DNA of 64,000 bases from Lacisediminimonas profundi (GTDB lineage: Bacteria; Pseudomonadota; Gammaproteobacteria; Burkholderiales; Burkholderiaceae_D): NCBI RefSeq assembly GCF_008831265.1, contig NZ_VTTH01000009.1, forward strand, positions 35,826 to 99,825, read 5' to 3'. Below are positions 38,995 to 50,822 of the stretch, piece by piece; position 1 is the stretch's first letter; each line of letters opens with the position of its first letter. The position numbers and the translations under genes are program-made. A model generated the notes under the pieces. The model saw only the letters and a list, made by a program, of their open reading frames with translations, searched no databases and was not told the origin of the DNA.

Positions 38995-41112
38995 TCAGCT
39001 GCCGGAAGCCGCCCGGGCCGGCGTGGCGGCTCCAGTCAGGTCGATCTTCATGGATTCGAATTCTTTCTCGAAGTCGAGGGTCTTGCGCTGGGTGCTCATG
39101 GCCATCAGCGCGTGAGCGCCGCCCTCCTGCCCGTCCGGACGCACCCATATCCACAAGCGGCGTTCGCGTATGTACAGCATCGCGAACACACCCAGCACCA
39201 GCAGCAGGCTGCCAAAGTACACTACATTCTTGCCGGGCGAGCGCGTCACCTGCAGCACCGAGGCTTTGACCTCATCGAACTCGTTGAGTTGCAGAAACAC
39301 CGGTGCACGATAGAAGAAGGCGTCGGCCAGGGCGTTGGTCGCCAGTTGCAGGAACTTGCCATGCTTCTCGTCGGCAGCCAGCGCCGGCAATCCGTCCGCC
39401 TCCCGCGCCACCTGCCACAAGTCCCACAGGCTGCCGTTCAGTATCTTCATGAAAATGTCGGCTGCCTTTTCCTGCTCGGCGGCGGGAATTTTCTCAAGGA
39501 AACGGGAGATGGCGAGAAAGCCCGCCTGCTGCTCGTCCCCGGCGAATATCTCCAGGCCACGCAAGGCCGACTGCCGCAGCCGATCCTGCATGCCGCCATC
39601 GGCGTTTGCCGCCATCGCTTTGGCTGCATATCGACGAGCGGCCTGTTCGCGCAATGCCGGGTTCCTGATTGCCGCCCGCAGCCGCATCCATTCCTCGACC
39701 GAATCCTTGTCGTCTGCAGGAATGCGCAAATACTTGAATGGCTCGGACGGCGATTCCCGCATGCCGACCAGGAACACCCATGCTCCGTCCACCTGCACGG
39801 GCTGCATGTAGTTATGGAACTCCCGCGCCTGCCCAGTCTTGTCGCGCAATTTGTACTGGAGGCTCGGACCGACGTTTTTCAAGTCCTTGTTGCCGCCGGC
39901 CTTGGCAGCAGAGCCGAGCCGGGAATCCAGGCTTTCGGCCAAGGTCTTGTTGCGTGACACCGCGCGCACGTCGCCGTTGGCCGCCATGTTTTCGACATTG
40001 AATGCCCGGAATCCGCTCCACTCGACCGTGTATTCATTGCCACGATCGCTGGACAGCGGCGTCGTTCCGCCAACCTCGCCGGTAAGCTTGAACCCGTAGC
40101 TGCGCTCGCCCACCATCGGATAGCCGGTGACTTTCAATTTGGTGCCGCCATCCTCGAAGCTCGACTGGTACACCGCCATGCCTTTGAAGATCAGGGGCTC
40201 GTTCACCTTGATGGTCGCCGGAAACTGCTTGCCGGTCTCGTTATCGGTGACGATCACCTCGCTGGCGAACAGCTTGGGCATGCCGGTCGAATAGAAATCC
40301 ACCACGAACTTTTTCAACTCGATGGTGAATGGCAATTCCTGTATCAGCACGCCGGTCGCCTGCGGCAGGATTGCGGTGTCGCTCTTGCCGCCCTCGGGTA
40401 TCAGGGTATTGCCGCGGAAGCTGGGGTTGCCCAGCCCGAGCCGGTGCTTTGCGGGAATCTCGGCAATTACGCCGCTACCGGAAAACGGTGTCTTGCCGAA
40501 TGCCCACTGCTGGAAGCGGATCGGCAGGTCCGAGTCAAGCAATCCGCCTATGCAAATGATCACAATCGCCGAGTGGGCCAGGATATAGCCCCACTTGTTG
40601 GCGGCGCCGCGCTTGGCGGTCAGGAGGGCCGCGCCATCTTTCTGGACCACCTTGACCTTGTAGCCGCGGGAGGAGACGACGGCCAGCGCGCGCTGCAGCA
40701 TGGCCTGTTCGCCGCTCGCTTCAGACCACTCGGCCCGATGATGGAAATTGCGCAAGGATTGTTCCCGCACGTTTTCTCGCCAGCTGCGCATGTCGCTGAG
40801 CATCCTGGGTGCATTGCGCACGATGCAAAGCGAAGTCGAAGCCACCAGGAATCCCATGATCAGCAGGAACCACCAGGCCGAATACACCGCATACAGGCCA
40901 AGCTTGCCGAACACCTCGAACCAGAACGGTCCCAACTGGTTGACATAGTTTGGCATCGGCTCGTTCTGCTTGAGCACGGTGCCGATCACCGACGCGATGG
41001 CGATCAGGCTCAACAAGCTGATGGCGAAGCGCATCGACGACAGCATCTCGACGAAGTCGCGCAACCAGCGGCGCTGGGTCTGGAGTTCAATGCCTGACGT
41101 CGTAGTATCCAT
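38995..41112 (-). CDS. Cytochrome c biogenesis protein, ResB/Ccs1 type
   Basis: 705 residues from the ATG at 41112 (MDTTTSGIELQTQRRW). Three membrane helices near the N terminus, a long periplasmic part (about 190-630), and a fourth helix near the end (NVVYFGSLLLVLGVFAML). It binds apocytochrome c and delivers it to the heme-handling subunit. The position between a cytochrome c4-type gene and ccsB supports the role. Confidence 0.94.
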   Translation of the reverse strand: MDTTTSGIELQTQRRWLRDFVEMLSSMRFAISLLSLIAIASVIGTVLKQNEPMPNYVNQLGPFWFEVFGKLGLYAVYSAWWFLLIMGFLVASTSLCIVRNAPRMLSDMRSWRENVREQSLRNFHHRAEWSEASGEQAMLQRALAVVSSRGYKVKVVQKDGAALLTAKRGAANKWGYILAHSAIVIICIGGLLDSDLPIRFQQWAFGKTPFSGSGVIAEIPAKHRLGLGNPSFRGNTLIPEGGKSDTAILPQATGVLIQELPFTIELKKFVVDFYSTGMPKLFASEVIVTDNETGKQFPATIKVNEPLIFKGMAVYQSSFEDGGTKLKVTGYPMVGERSYGFKLTGEVGGTTPLSSDRGNEYTVEWSGFRAFNVENMAANGDVRAVSRNKTLAESLDSRLGSAAKAGGNKDLKNVGPSLQYKLRDKTGQAREFHNYMQPVQVDGAWVFLVGMRESPSEPFKYLRIPADDKDSVEEWMRLRAAIRNPALREQAARRYAAKAMAANADGGMQDRLRQSALRGLEIFAGDEQQAGFLAISRFLEKIPAAEQEKAADIFMKILNGSLWDLWQVAREADGLPALAADEKHGKFLQLATNALADAFFYRAPVFLQLNEFDEVKASVLQVTRSPGKNVVYFGSLLLVLGVFAMLYIRERRLWIWVRPDGQEGGAHALMAMSTQRKTLDFEKEFESMKIDLTGAATPARAASGS

Positions 41113-41144
41113 GTCTGCCAAAAGTGGGGGCTGCAATCCAAAGC

Positions 41145-41172
41145 AAAAGGGGCGGCATTCGCCACCCCCTTT
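41145..41172 (-). terminator. Terminator-like hairpin after cytochrome c4 gene
   Basis: On the minus strand AAAGGGGG and CCCCTTTT flank GGC/GCC around a GAAT loop, followed by GCTTT. It lies 71 bases after the cytochrome stop and before the ResB-type start, so it may only partly separate the two genes. Confidence 0.6.
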
Positions 41173-41242
41173 GTCCGTCATTCCGATTTCCGATGTCTGG
41201 TCTTCTGGTGCAGCGTCAACCGCTGCTGATTCCTGAAGCGGC

Positions 41243-41905
41243 TTACTTCAGGCCGGCAACGTAATCGGCGACCGCCTGGATTTCGTCGTCAGACAGGCGC
41301 TTGGAAATCGTGGTCATCTGCTCGCTGTTCTTGCGCGCGCCAGTACGGAAATTCACCAACTGGGCTGCCGTGTAGTCCTGATGCTGGCCGGCCAGACGCG
41401 GGAACTGCGCGGGAATACCAGCGCCATTGGCAGAATGGCAGCCTGCGCAGGCGGGAATGTTTTTCTCGGCGATACCGGCCCGATAAATTTTCTTGCCCAT
41501 TTCGACCGTAGCCTTGTTCTTGGCTGCGCCCGGCTTCGCCTGCTGCTTGGCGAGGTAAGCGCCGATGTTCTTGATCTCGTCGTCGGTCAATGGCTTGGAA
41601 ATGGCGGTCATGACCGGATTGTTCCGGGTCGGCCCCTTGAATTCGGTCAGCTGCTTGACCAGATAGGCTTCGTGCTGTGCCGACAGCTTGGGGTTCTGTA
41701 CGATGGTCGAATTGCCGGCAGCGCCATGACAGGAGACGCACGCAGCAATATTGCGAGCGGCGTCGCCATTGGTGTAGATCGCTTCGCCCTTGGCGGGATC
41801 GGCTTTGGCGGCCGGTTTTTCTTGCGCAGCCTGGCCAGCCATGGAGGTCGCGGCCAGCACTACCAGCAACGCCGACTTCAGAAACGGGATCAATGCACGG
41901 TTCAT
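41243..41905 (-). CDS. Diheme cytochrome c4-type protein
   Basis: 220 residues with a signal peptide (about 1-27, ending GQAA). Two heme-binding CxxCH motifs, CVSCH and CAGCH, sit in two homologous halves, each with a distal Met region (MTAISKPLTDDEI, MTTISKRLSDDEI). It transfers electrons in the periplasm, probably to a terminal oxidase. It lies directly upstream of its own maturation genes. Confidence 0.94.
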   Translation of the reverse strand: MNRALIPFLKSALLVVLAATSMAGQAAQEKPAAKADPAKGEAIYTNGDAARNIAACVSCHGAAGNSTIVQNPKLSAQHEAYLVKQLTEFKGPTRNNPVMTAISKPLTDDEIKNIGAYLAKQQAKPGAAKNKATVEMGKKIYRAGIAEKNIPACAGCHSANGAGIPAQFPRLAGQHQDYTAAQLVNFRTGARKNSEQMTTISKRLSDDEIQAVADYVAGLK

Positions 41906-42031
41906 TCAAACACCCTGAGAAGATTTAAAATTCTGCCCTGATGGCCGATGGCGCTGGAATGGAATACCTGAGTACCTATCGCGCCGGACTACCGACCTCA
42001 CGCGCCGGGTACTGACCGGAGGGAGATCCGG

Positions 42032-42068
42032 TTGACTTCTCGGCGTACGCAACCCGATATTGTACAAT
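42032..42068 (+). promoter_or_regulatory. Possible engB promoter
   Basis: TTGACT (42032-42037) is followed after 18 bases by GATATT (42056-42061); an alternative -10, TACAAT (42063-42068), is too far from this -35. About 50 bases before the engB ATG. Confidence 0.35.
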
Positions 42069-42854
42069 AGCTTCCGGGCATTTTCGCCTCCCCCCTGTAT
42101 TTTCTACCCTCCCTCATGTCCCAAATCTGGCAAGCGCGCTTCTTCACCACCGTCAACCACCTGCGCGACCTGCCAAGTACGCAGGTGCCCGAGATCGCCT
42201 TTGCAGGACGCTCGAACGCCGGCAAGTCCACCGCAATCAACGTATTGTGCAACCAGAAACGGCTGGCTTTCGCCTCCAAGACGCCTGGCCGCACCCAGCA
42301 TATCAATTATTTCTCGATCGGCGGCTCCCATGTCGGGCAACACCGCAAGGACCCGACCCGGGTCGATGAGATCAAGGGCTTCCTGGTCGATTTGCCGGGC
42401 TATGGCTACGCAGAGGTGTCCGGATCGGCCAAGGACCATTGGCAGATTCTGCTGGGCGACTATGTTCAAACCCGGCAGCAACTGGCCGGACTGGTCCTGA
42501 TCATCGACAGCCGACGCCCCTTCACCGACCTCGATATTCAGATGCTTGAGTGGTTCGCGCCAACCGGAAAGCCGATTCATTGCCTGCTGAGCAAGGCCGA
42601 CAAACTCAACCGCAACGACAGCACCAATGCGCTCAAGCAGGCACGCACCATCCTTGCCAGCTATGTCGACGAGAAGGGGCAGCCGTTCCCGTTCACTGCC
42701 CAGCTGTTCTCTGCGCTGAAGCGGACCGGCCTTGAAGAGGCTACCGAACGAATCGAGGGGTGGCTTGGATTGGGCGGCGAGGATGCCGACGTTGCCAACG
42801 CTACCGACGACATTGAGGCCAATACCGACGCTGCCGCAAAAGATGCCGCCGACG

Positions 42855-44055
<1,201 letters not shown>

Positions 44056-44082
44056 CCTGTCGATCAACCGGAGGGGGTCAGC

Positions 44083-45162
44083 TTGGACGCATTCCTGGTA
44101 GCGGATGGTCAGGCGAAGTTGTTGAGCGAACTGCCGGTCGGCCTTCCGTCCAGCGGGTTCTACTGGCTCGACTTCACCCACGACGAGGTGCAGGCCGATC
44201 CGGAACATTGGCGCGACCTGCTGCAACAAGCAACCGGCATCCAGGTGTATGACCCGCACCTGACCGACGCCGTTAATCTCCGGCATCCGTCCTATTTCGA
44301 CGCGACGCACGATTACTACATGCTGGTGTTCCGCAAGCTACTGCTGGGCGGCACCGAGGCCGCACAGGAGCAGGCGGGCGAGCGTCGCCTGCCACCGGCG
44401 GTGAGCAAGCTTTCGACCGTGCCGGTTACCTTCCTGCTTCTGGACCGCGCCCTGGTGACGGTTCATGCAGCCGGCAGCCGCACGGTGGAAATGGTACGCG
44501 CCAAGCTGCTGGATCAACGGCCGCGCGGCAGCCAGTCAAGACTGCCACAGTCTGCCCAGGAGTTGATGCTGCGACTGCTCAACGCCATGGTGGATCAATA
44601 TCTCGATTTGCGACAGCCGCTGTCGAATCAGATCGATCGCTGGCAACGCACGCTGCTCAACCCTCGCCGACAGTTCAACAACTGGATGTCGCTGCTGGAT
44701 GCCCGGGTGGAACTGCGCCGGCTGGAGCATCTGTGCGAAGAGCAACATGATGCCCTGCAGGAGCTGCGCGACCATTTCGTCGACAACCTGTCGGAGCTAC
44801 CGCAAGGGCACGGCAGCGACCTGCTGCTGGTACGCATCAACGATCTGATGGAGCACGTGACCCGGGTACTGAACCATGCGCGGCGGCTTGAATCGTCGAT
44901 TGAAACCGCGGTCCAGATCCACTTCGCCGCAATGGCGCACCGGACCAGCGAGATCATGCGCATGCTGACCGTGATCACCGCGTTGTTCATGCCACTGACC
45001 TTGATCACCGGTATCTTCGGCATGAACTTCATTGACATGCCGCTGCTGCGCGAAAAACAGGGATTCTGGATGGCGATCGGAATAATGGCGGTGGTGGTCG
45101 TGGTCCTGCTGTTCCTGTTCCGCCGCCAGCACTATCTCGACGACGGTCCCGACCCGAAATAG
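44083..45162 (+). CDS. corA: CorA-family divalent cation transporter
   Basis: 359 residues. A cytoplasmic alpha/beta funnel with a long helix is followed by two C-terminal membrane helices. The pore signature is TGIFGMNFIDMP with GMN at 313-315. It takes up magnesium or a similar ion. The start is a TTG at 44083, supported by GGAGGGGG a few bases upstream. The hemB stop is 27 bases before, so they may be cotranscribed; HemB here appears to be the magnesium type. Confidence 0.93.
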   Translation: MDAFLVADGQAKLLSELPVGLPSSGFYWLDFTHDEVQADPEHWRDLLQQATGIQVYDPHLTDAVNLRHPSYFDATHDYYMLVFRKLLLGGTEAAQEQAGERRLPPAVSKLSTVPVTFLLLDRALVTVHAAGSRTVEMVRAKLLDQRPRGSQSRLPQSAQELMLRLLNAMVDQYLDLRQPLSNQIDRWQRTLLNPRRQFNNWMSLLDARVELRRLEHLCEEQHDALQELRDHFVDNLSELPQGHGSDLLLVRINDLMEHVTRVLNHARRLESSIETAVQIHFAAMAHRTSEIMRMLTVITALFMPLTLITGIFGMNFIDMPLLREKQGFWMAIGIMAVVVVVLLFLFRRQHYLDDGPDPK

Positions 45163-45186
45163 AAACACTATACGACTTGCAGCCAG

Positions 45187-47001
45187 CTACAAGCCACGTG
45201 GCGACGGCCTGGCGGGTTGCGCTGCAGTCAATGACAGTGACTGCAGGAATTCTTCCGCAGCCTGGTAGCCCACCACGCGCGCGGGCCGGATTTCCTGCCC
45301 TTCGGCGTCGAAGAAAAGTATCCCGGGCGGTCCGAACAAGCCGAAACGCTTCAGCATTGCCTTGTCGTCGGCATTATTGGCAGTGACGTCGATGCGCAGC
45401 AACACCATCTTTTCCAGGTCCGCGCGAACCCGCGCATCGGTGAATGTCAGCTTCTCCATTTCCTTGCACGATATGCACCAGTCCGCATAGAAATCGAGCA
45501 TCGCGATCTTGCCGCCGGTCTGCCTCAATGCCTGGTCGAGTTCTGCAACCGAGCGCACCGGCTGAAATTCGATCGGGCGCGCTTGACCGGTCAAATGCGC
45601 AATTGGTTCAAGCGGGTCGCGCCCGCCGGTGGCAAGTCCGACAAATTGTACTGCTCCAGCCACGAGAAAAAGCACGCCCGCAATCTTGAAAACCCAACCG
45701 GTCTTGCTCCTGCGCAATAGCCAGATCCCGGCACCGGCACCGAGCAGGCTCCACGCAAGCATTGCGATCCATCCTGGAATGACGGGCGTGACCATCCACA
45801 CCGCCATACCGAGCATCAGTACGCCGAAGAAGCGCTTGACGGTGTCCATCCAGGCTCCGGCACGCGGCAGCAGCGTGCCAGCGGATAGGCCAACCAGCAG
45901 CAAGGGAATGCTCATGCCCATTGCCATGGCAAACAAGGCGCTGCCGCCGGTCACCACATCCCGTGTCTGGCTGATGTAGACCAAGGCGCCGGCGAGTGGT
46001 GCGGCGACGCAGGGGCCGACGATGAGGGCCGAGATTCCACCCATCAGTCCCACGCCAAGCAGCTTGCCGCCGCCCGTGCGGCCAGAGGCCTGCATCAGGC
46101 GAGTCTGTAGCGCGGCTGGCATCTGGAGCTGGTAGAAGCCGAACATGGAGAGCGAGAGCAAGACCATCAACCCCGCAAAGGCCGACAACACCCACGGGTT
46201 CTGGAGACTGGCGGAAAGGCCCTCGCCTACCAGTCCGGCCGCAATACCCAGCGCCGTATAGACCAGTGCCATGCCAAGTGAATAGGACAGCGCCAGTGCG
46301 AACCCGCGCGCCCTTCCGGACTTGCTGCCCTCGCCGACGATGATGGACGAAAGTATCGGCACCATCGGCAGCACGCAGGGCGTGAATGCGAGGCCGAGGC
46401 CGAGCAGGATGAACAGCGGCACGATCAAGGCCAGCCGGCCGCTTTGCAGGGATGCTTCTATCCTTCCCATCTCACGACCGGCAGCAAGCTTGCCGGCCGC
46501 AGGCGCTGTCGCCCCCGGTGGCGGCGCCTGCGTGGCATTTGGCTCCAGCGCATTGCGCGCGGCAGACAACAAGCCGCTGCCCGGCTTGGGCGACAGGCGG
46601 ATCTCGGAGTCCATCGGCGTATAGCAAAGTCCCTTGTCGGCACAACCCTGGCTGGTCGCGATCAGTTTGAATTGCTGGTCGGCAGTCACCGGCACGCGGA
46701 TCGTCACCGACTTGCGGTAAGTTTCGACGTCCTTGCCAAAGGTCTCGTCGAACTTCACCTTGCCCGGCGGAAGGTCTGGTGTGCCAAGCCCGGCACCTTC
46801 CGCCCTGAACGCAAAGCGCTCACGGTACATGTAGTAACCGTCAGCGATCTCGTATCGCACTTCAATGGTTTTCTCATCAGCCATGCGGGCCGAGAACCTG
46901 AACGCAGCTTCTGGCTCGAGATAGTCTTCGGCCGCGCCAGAGGCAAACGGAACCATGGCCAGCAAGGCTGCAAACCAGATCAGCACTGCCCTTATCGACA
47001 T
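45187..47001 (-). CDS. dsbD: Thiol:disulfide interchange protein DsbD
   Basis: About 604 residues. It moves electrons from cytoplasmic thioredoxin to periplasmic partners. A signal peptide (MSIRAVLIWFAALLAMVPFA) precedes an N-terminal domain with the Cys pair in GCADKGLCYTPM. Eight membrane helices include the redox cysteines in FTPCVLPMVP and VGPCVAAPLAG. A C-terminal thioredoxin domain has YADWCISCKEME. The ATG at 47001 is preferred for the signal peptide and AAGGGAAG upstream; an ATG at 47022 overlapping the cutA end is also possible. Confidence 0.96.
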   Translation of the reverse strand: MSIRAVLIWFAALLAMVPFASGAAEDYLEPEAAFRFSARMADEKTIEVRYEIADGYYMYRERFAFRAEGAGLGTPDLPPGKVKFDETFGKDVETYRKSVTIRVPVTADQQFKLIATSQGCADKGLCYTPMDSEIRLSPKPGSGLLSAARNALEPNATQAPPPGATAPAAGKLAAGREMGRIEASLQSGRLALIVPLFILLGLGLAFTPCVLPMVPILSSIIVGEGSKSGRARGFALALSYSLGMALVYTALGIAAGLVGEGLSASLQNPWVLSAFAGLMVLLSLSMFGFYQLQMPAALQTRLMQASGRTGGGKLLGVGLMGGISALIVGPCVAAPLAGALVYISQTRDVVTGGSALFAMAMGMSIPLLLVGLSAGTLLPRAGAWMDTVKRFFGVLMLGMAVWMVTPVIPGWIAMLAWSLLGAGAGIWLLRRSKTGWVFKIAGVLFLVAGAVQFVGLATGGRDPLEPIAHLTGQARPIEFQPVRSVAELDQALRQTGGKIAMLDFYADWCISCKEMEKLTFTDARVRADLEKMVLLRIDVTANNADDKAMLKRFGLFGPPGILFFDAEGQEIRPARVVGYQAAEEFLQSLSLTAAQPARPSPRGL

Positions 47002-47014
47002 GAATGGACTTCCC

Positions 47015-47347
47015 TTAAACATCCAGCTCTTTCCTTGTTTCAGTAATCACCCAGTCCAGATAGGCCGGCAACCCGCCCGCGACCGGAAGACATACGATCT
47101 CCGGGACTTCATAGGGATGCGCAGAGCGGATCGCCTGCTGCAATTCCTGATATCGGGACGACGCGGTTTTTATCACCATGGTCACCTCTGGCGCTTCCTC
47201 GACCTGCCCTTGCCATCGGTAGATCGACTGCACGCCGGGTAGCAGGTTGACGCACGCGGCAAGTCGCTTCTCGACCAGTATCCGGGCAATTGCCCGTCCG
47301 GTATCGAGGTCGGGCACGTTGCACAGGACGACGCTTGCACTATCCAT
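47015..47347 (-). CDS. cutA: Divalent-cation tolerance protein CutA
   Basis: 110 residues, trimeric ferredoxin-like fold. Motifs: VLCNVPDLDTGRAIARIL, LAACVNLLPGVQSIYRWQG and VKTASSRYQEL-like (MVIKTASSRYQEL). Linked to metal tolerance in bacteria; the molecular role is not settled. It lies just upstream of dsbD, as in many proteobacteria. Confidence 0.95.
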   Translation of the reverse strand: MDSASVVLCNVPDLDTGRAIARILVEKRLAACVNLLPGVQSIYRWQGQVEEAPEVTMVIKTASSRYQELQQAIRSAHPYEVPEIVCLPVAGGLPAYLDWVITETRKELDV

Positions 47348-47359
47348 TTCCGTGGTCTC

Positions 47360-48142
47360 CTATTTCAGGAGCCGGCGCCGGGTGAGGACGGTAGCCGCAT
47401 AGAAGCCGGCAACACAATAAATGGCGAGGACTACCAAGTTCATCAGCCAGGATTCCGGCCATCGGCCCAGGATCAATGGTCGCACTAAATTGACGGCCGC
47501 GCTGAGAGGCAGGAAATTCGCCACCATTTGCAGCCACTGCGGCATGTTCGACGTCGGGTAATAAATCCCCGACAGGAAGATCATCGGCGTGTTGAAAAGG
47601 GTGAAATAGTAGGTAAAAAAATCATAGCCCCTTGCCAATGCATTGACGACCAGGCCAAGCGACGCGAAGGTCATGCCTGTAAGGAACAGCAAGGGCAGCA
47701 CGAGAATGGTTTGCGGGTGCAAGCCTATGCCCAGCAAGAACATCACGAGCAGGATCGCAATGCCGGAAAACATGGCCTTGGTGGCGGCCCACAGCATTTC
47801 CGCCAGCACCACGTCGTCGAGGTCGAGCGGCGCATTCAGCAGCGCATCCCAGGTTTTCTGGACGTGCATCCGGGAGAATGCCGAATACAGCGCTTCGAAC
47901 GACGAAGCCATCATGATCGACATGCAGATCGCGCCCGATGCGAGGAAGGCAATGTAGGGCACGCCATCGATGTTGCTCAGCAGGCTGCCCAGGCCGTATC
48001 CGAATGCGATCAAGGTGATCAGGGGCTCGGCCACATTTCCCAGCACGCTGGCGCCGGCCAGCTTGCGCCAGACCAGAAAATTGCGGCGCCATATGGGAAT
48101 GAATCGCAGCGAGAAGGACGGCAATGAATAGTTCGAAACCAC
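47360..48142 (-). CDS. ABC-2 type exporter permease (NodJ-like)
   Basis: 260 residues with six hydrophobic segments. The ABC-2 pattern is shown by LGNVAEPLITLIAFGYGLG near the N terminus and by MIFLSGIYYPTSNMPQWLQ in the second half, resembling NodJ-type permeases. It forms an exporter with the ATPase encoded 14 bases upstream. The substrate is not evident; a lipid-linked saccharide or drug is possible. Confidence 0.9.
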   Translation of the reverse strand: MVSNYSLPSFSLRFIPIWRRNFLVWRKLAGASVLGNVAEPLITLIAFGYGLGSLLSNIDGVPYIAFLASGAICMSIMMASSFEALYSAFSRMHVQKTWDALLNAPLDLDDVVLAEMLWAATKAMFSGIAILLVMFLLGIGLHPQTILVLPLLFLTGMTFASLGLVVNALARGYDFFTYYFTLFNTPMIFLSGIYYPTSNMPQWLQMVANFLPLSAAVNLVRPLILGRWPESWLMNLVVLAIYCVAGFYAATVLTRRRLLK

Positions 48143-48156
48143 AGGTGCTCCTGATT

Positions 48157-49089
48157 TCAGTCGCGCATTTCGCGGCCGGTAAGCTTGAGGAACAGATCCT
48201 CGAGGTTGGCCGGGCGGTGGATATAGCGTACGCCAGCAGCGACGGCCAAGCTGTCGAGCAAGGGCTGCGCGTCGTTGGTGTAGCAGAAAATTGTCTCACC
48301 GCTGATCTCGAAGCGCGCCGACATGCCGCGTCCGGTCGTTTCTCCCCAACTCAGCGCATTCTCGCCGTAGACTTCCACCACTTCCGCCTCGATATGCGCC
48401 GCGATCAATGACCGTGGCTCGCCTTCTGCAATCATGCGGCCTTGATCGATCACCGCAAGCCGGTCGCAAAGCCGCTCCGCCTCATCCATGAAGTGGGTGG
48501 TCAGGAAGATTGTCTTGCCCTCGGAAAGCAGGCGCTTGAGCCGCTCCCAGATCATGTGGCGAGCTTGGGGATCGAGACCGGTGGTCGGCTCGTCCATGAA
48601 GATCAGATCCGGATCATTGATCAGGGATCGGGCCAACGTGAGCCGGCGCTTCATGCCGCCGGACAGTTCGCCGATCCCTGCGTCTTTCTTGGAAGTGAGG
48701 TTGGCAAACTCGAGCAGGCGCGGAATCCGCTCCAGGATCACAGCATCGGGCAGTCCGAAATAGCGGCCGAATACAAGCAAGTTCTCGGAGACCGTGAAGT
48801 CCGGATCGAGGTTGTCGCCTTGCGGCACGACGCCGATGCGCACACGCGCCGCACGGGCATCCTGCGGTATCTCGTGGCCGACCAGGCGGATGGTCCCGCT
48901 GTCAGGCACGGTCAGGCCCAGGCAAAGCCGCAAGGTCGTGGTCTTTCCCGCACCGTTCGGTCCCAGCAGGCCGTAACATTCGCCGCGCCGAAGAGTAAAC
49001 GACAGGCCGTTGATGACATCGATACGCCCCGTCCCTTCTCCATATGACTTGTGCAGACCGGAAGCGGAAAGGATGATCGGATCGGACAT
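48157..49089 (-). CDS. ABC exporter ATPase (NodI-like)
   Basis: 310 residues from the ATG at 49089. Walker [14 protein letters not shown], signature [16 protein letters not shown], Walker [15 protein letters not shown], and H-loop [12 protein letters not shown]-terminal part of about 80 residues is like that of NodI/DrrA-type ATPases. It drives the permease encoded downstream. The frame is open to 49140, but [16 protein letters not shown] is the expected start. Confidence 0.92.
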   Translation of the reverse strand: MSDPIILSASGLHKSYGEGTGRIDVINGLSFTLRRGECYGLLGPNGAGKTTTLRLCLGLTVPDSGTIRLVGHEIPQDARAARVRIGVVPQGDNLDPDFTVSENLLVFGRYFGLPDAVILERIPRLLEFANLTSKKDAGIGELSGGMKRRLTLARSLINDPDLIFMDEPTTGLDPQARHMIWERLKRLLSEGKTIFLTTHFMDEAERLCDRLAVIDQGRMIAEGEPRSLIAAHIEAEVVEVYGENALSWGETTGRGMSARFEISGETIFCYTNDAQPLLDSLAVAAGVRYIHRPANLEDLFLKLTGREMRD

Positions 49090-49163
49090 CGTTCTGACCT
49101 GTTGGCGACGGATTGAATGACGGGCGGCAGTGGCCCGCACGCGGGCACAGCAGCATTATCCCC

Positions 49164-49197
49164 AAAAAAACAAAAGCCAGGCTTGGCCTGGCTTTTT
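49164..49197 (-). terminator. Intrinsic terminator after rplQ
   Basis: On the minus strand AAAGCCAGGC and GCCTGGCTTT form a 10-bp stem with loop CAA, then GTTTTTTT. It closes the ribosomal-protein superoperon. Confidence 0.94.
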
Positions 49198-49214
49198 GCT
49201 GGAGCAGGTAGTGC

Positions 49215-49610
49215 TTACTCGCCGCTCGTATCGTCCACGGCTTCCGTGGTCTCGGGGCGGTCAAGCAGTTCGATGAAAGCCATCGGCGCATTGTCGCCCT
49301 GACGGAAACCCATCTTCAGGATACGCAGGTAACCGCCGTTACGGGTTGCATAGCGCGGGCCGATCTCGGCAAACAGCTTGACGACCATCTCGCGGTCGCG
49401 CAGGCGGTTGAAGGCCAGGCGCTTGTTGGCGAGGGAATCGGTCTTGCCCAGGGTGATGATCGGCTCGATCACGCGGCGTAGTTCTTTTGCCTTCGGCAGC
49501 GTGGTCTTGATTGCTTCGTGGCGAAGCAGGGAAACGGTCATGTTGCGCAGCATCGCCAAACGATGGGACGAAGTGCGGTTCAGTTTACGAAGGCCGTGAC
49601 GGTGACGCAT
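49215..49610 (-). CDS. rplQ: 50S ribosomal protein L17
   Basis: 131 residues. It begins [20 protein letters not shown], the invariant L17 start, and holds the conserved [20 protein letters not shown]. The C terminus adds a short acidic tail ([13 protein letters not shown]). Last gene of the alpha operon, 139 bases after rpoA, a gap that contains a strong hairpin. Confidence 0.98.
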   Translation of the reverse strand: MRHRHGLRKLNRTSSHRLAMLRNMTVSLLRHEAIKTTLPKAKELRRVIEPIITLGKTDSLANKRLAFNRLRDREMVVKLFAEIGPRYATRNGGYLRILKMGFRQGDNAPMAFIELLDRPETTEAVDDTSGE

Positions 49611-49721
49611 GGTAATTCCTTTCTGGTTTAAGTTTGAATCCAGCTCTTCTATCGCGGGACAATCCCCGCGCGGGCCGGTAGTGCAAGGTAAGGCTACGTG
49701 GTGCTACCTGGTGCTACGAAT

Positions 49722-49746
49722 GGAGGGGCGGATCAACCGCCCCTCC
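49722..49746 (-). other. Hairpin between rpoA and rplQ
   Basis: GGAGGGGCGG and CCGCCCCTCC pair perfectly (10 bp, loop of five), just after the rpoA stop. No T-run follows on the minus strand. It may protect the rpoA 3' end or lower rplQ expression. Confidence 0.65.
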
Positions 49747-49749
49747 CGA

Positions 49750-50727
49750 TTATTTCTCGAGACCGGCCGGTGGCCAGTTTTCGAGTTTCATGCCAAGGGT
49801 CAAACCACGGGATGCAAGAACTTCCTTGATCTCGTTCAGCGATTTGCGGCCCAGGTTCGGCGTCTTCAGCAGCTCGTTCTCGCTGCGCTGGATCAGGTCG
49901 CCGATGTAGTAAATGTTTTCTGCTTTCAGGCAGTTTGCGGAACGAACCGTCAACTCCAGATCGTCCACCGGACGCAACAGGATCGGGTCGACCGAAGGTG
50001 CACGCGATGGTGCTTCTGCAGCTGCTTCCGTGCCTTCCAGTGCGGCAAACACGTTCAGCTGGTCAACCAGCACGCGAGCGGACTGGCGAATTGCTTCTTC
50101 GGGCGAAATGACGCCGTTGGTTTCGATATTGATGACCAGCTTGTCGAGGTCGGTGCGCTGCTCGACGCGCGCAGATTCGACGAAGTAGGACACGCGGCGC
50201 ACCGGCGAGAACGAGGCATCGAGAATGATGCGGCCGATGGTCTTGTTCGTGTCTTCCGACAGACGGCGCACGTTACCAGGAACATAGCCACGGCCCTTTT
50301 CGACCTTGATCTGCATGTCCAGCTTGCCGCCGGCAGTCAGATGCGCAATGACGTGATCCGGGTTGATCAGCTCGACATCGTGCGGCAGGTCGATGTCCGA
50401 CGCCAGCACGGCGCCTTCGCCTTCTTTCTTCAGGGTCAGCGTGACATCGTCACGGTTGTGCAGCTTGAATACCACGCCCTTCAGGTTCAGCAGCAGGTCG
50501 ACGACGTCTTCCTGAACGCCATCAAGCGACGAATACTCGTGCACGACACCGGCGATCGTCACTTCGGTCGGCGCATAACCAACCATTGACGACAGCAGAA
50601 CGCGGCGCAGGGCGTTGCCCAGCGTGTGGCCGTAGCCCCGCTCGAACGGCTCCATGACCACTTTAGCGTGGCTGGCGCCAAGCGACTCGACTTCGATAAT
50701 TCGGGGCTTCAACAAGCTATTTTGCAT
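49750..50727 (-). CDS. rpoA: RNA polymerase alpha subunit
   Basis: 325 residues. The N-terminal assembly domain ([21 protein letters not shown]) and the C-terminal DNA- and activator-binding domain ([41 protein letters not shown]) are both complete. Positioned between rpsD and rplQ, as in most bacteria. Confidence 0.99.
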   Translation of the reverse strand: MQNSLLKPRIIEVESLGASHAKVVMEPFERGYGHTLGNALRRVLLSSMVGYAPTEVTIAGVVHEYSSLDGVQEDVVDLLLNLKGVVFKLHNRDDVTLTLKKEGEGAVLASDIDLPHDVELINPDHVIAHLTAGGKLDMQIKVEKGRGYVPGNVRRLSEDTNKTIGRIILDASFSPVRRVSYFVESARVEQRTDLDKLVINIETNGVISPEEAIRQSARVLVDQLNVFAALEGTEAAAEAPSRAPSVDPILLRPVDDLELTVRSANCLKAENIYYIGDLIQRSENELLKTPNLGRKSLNEIKEVLASRGLTLGMKLENWPPAGLEK

Positions 50728-50792
50728 GAAATGTCCTTTTCAATACCCTCGGCTCGTTACGCCGATAAGGCTGATGGCATTACGGGGAGACA

Positions 50793-50812
50793 CCCGCCTC
50801 CAGGGAGGCGGG
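50793..50812 (-). other. Hairpin between rpsD and rpoA
   Basis: CCCGCCTC and GAGGCGGG form an 8-bp stem with loop CAGG, ten bases after the rpsD stop. No U-tract follows. Confidence 0.6.
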
Positions 50813-50822
50813 CAAATTGCGA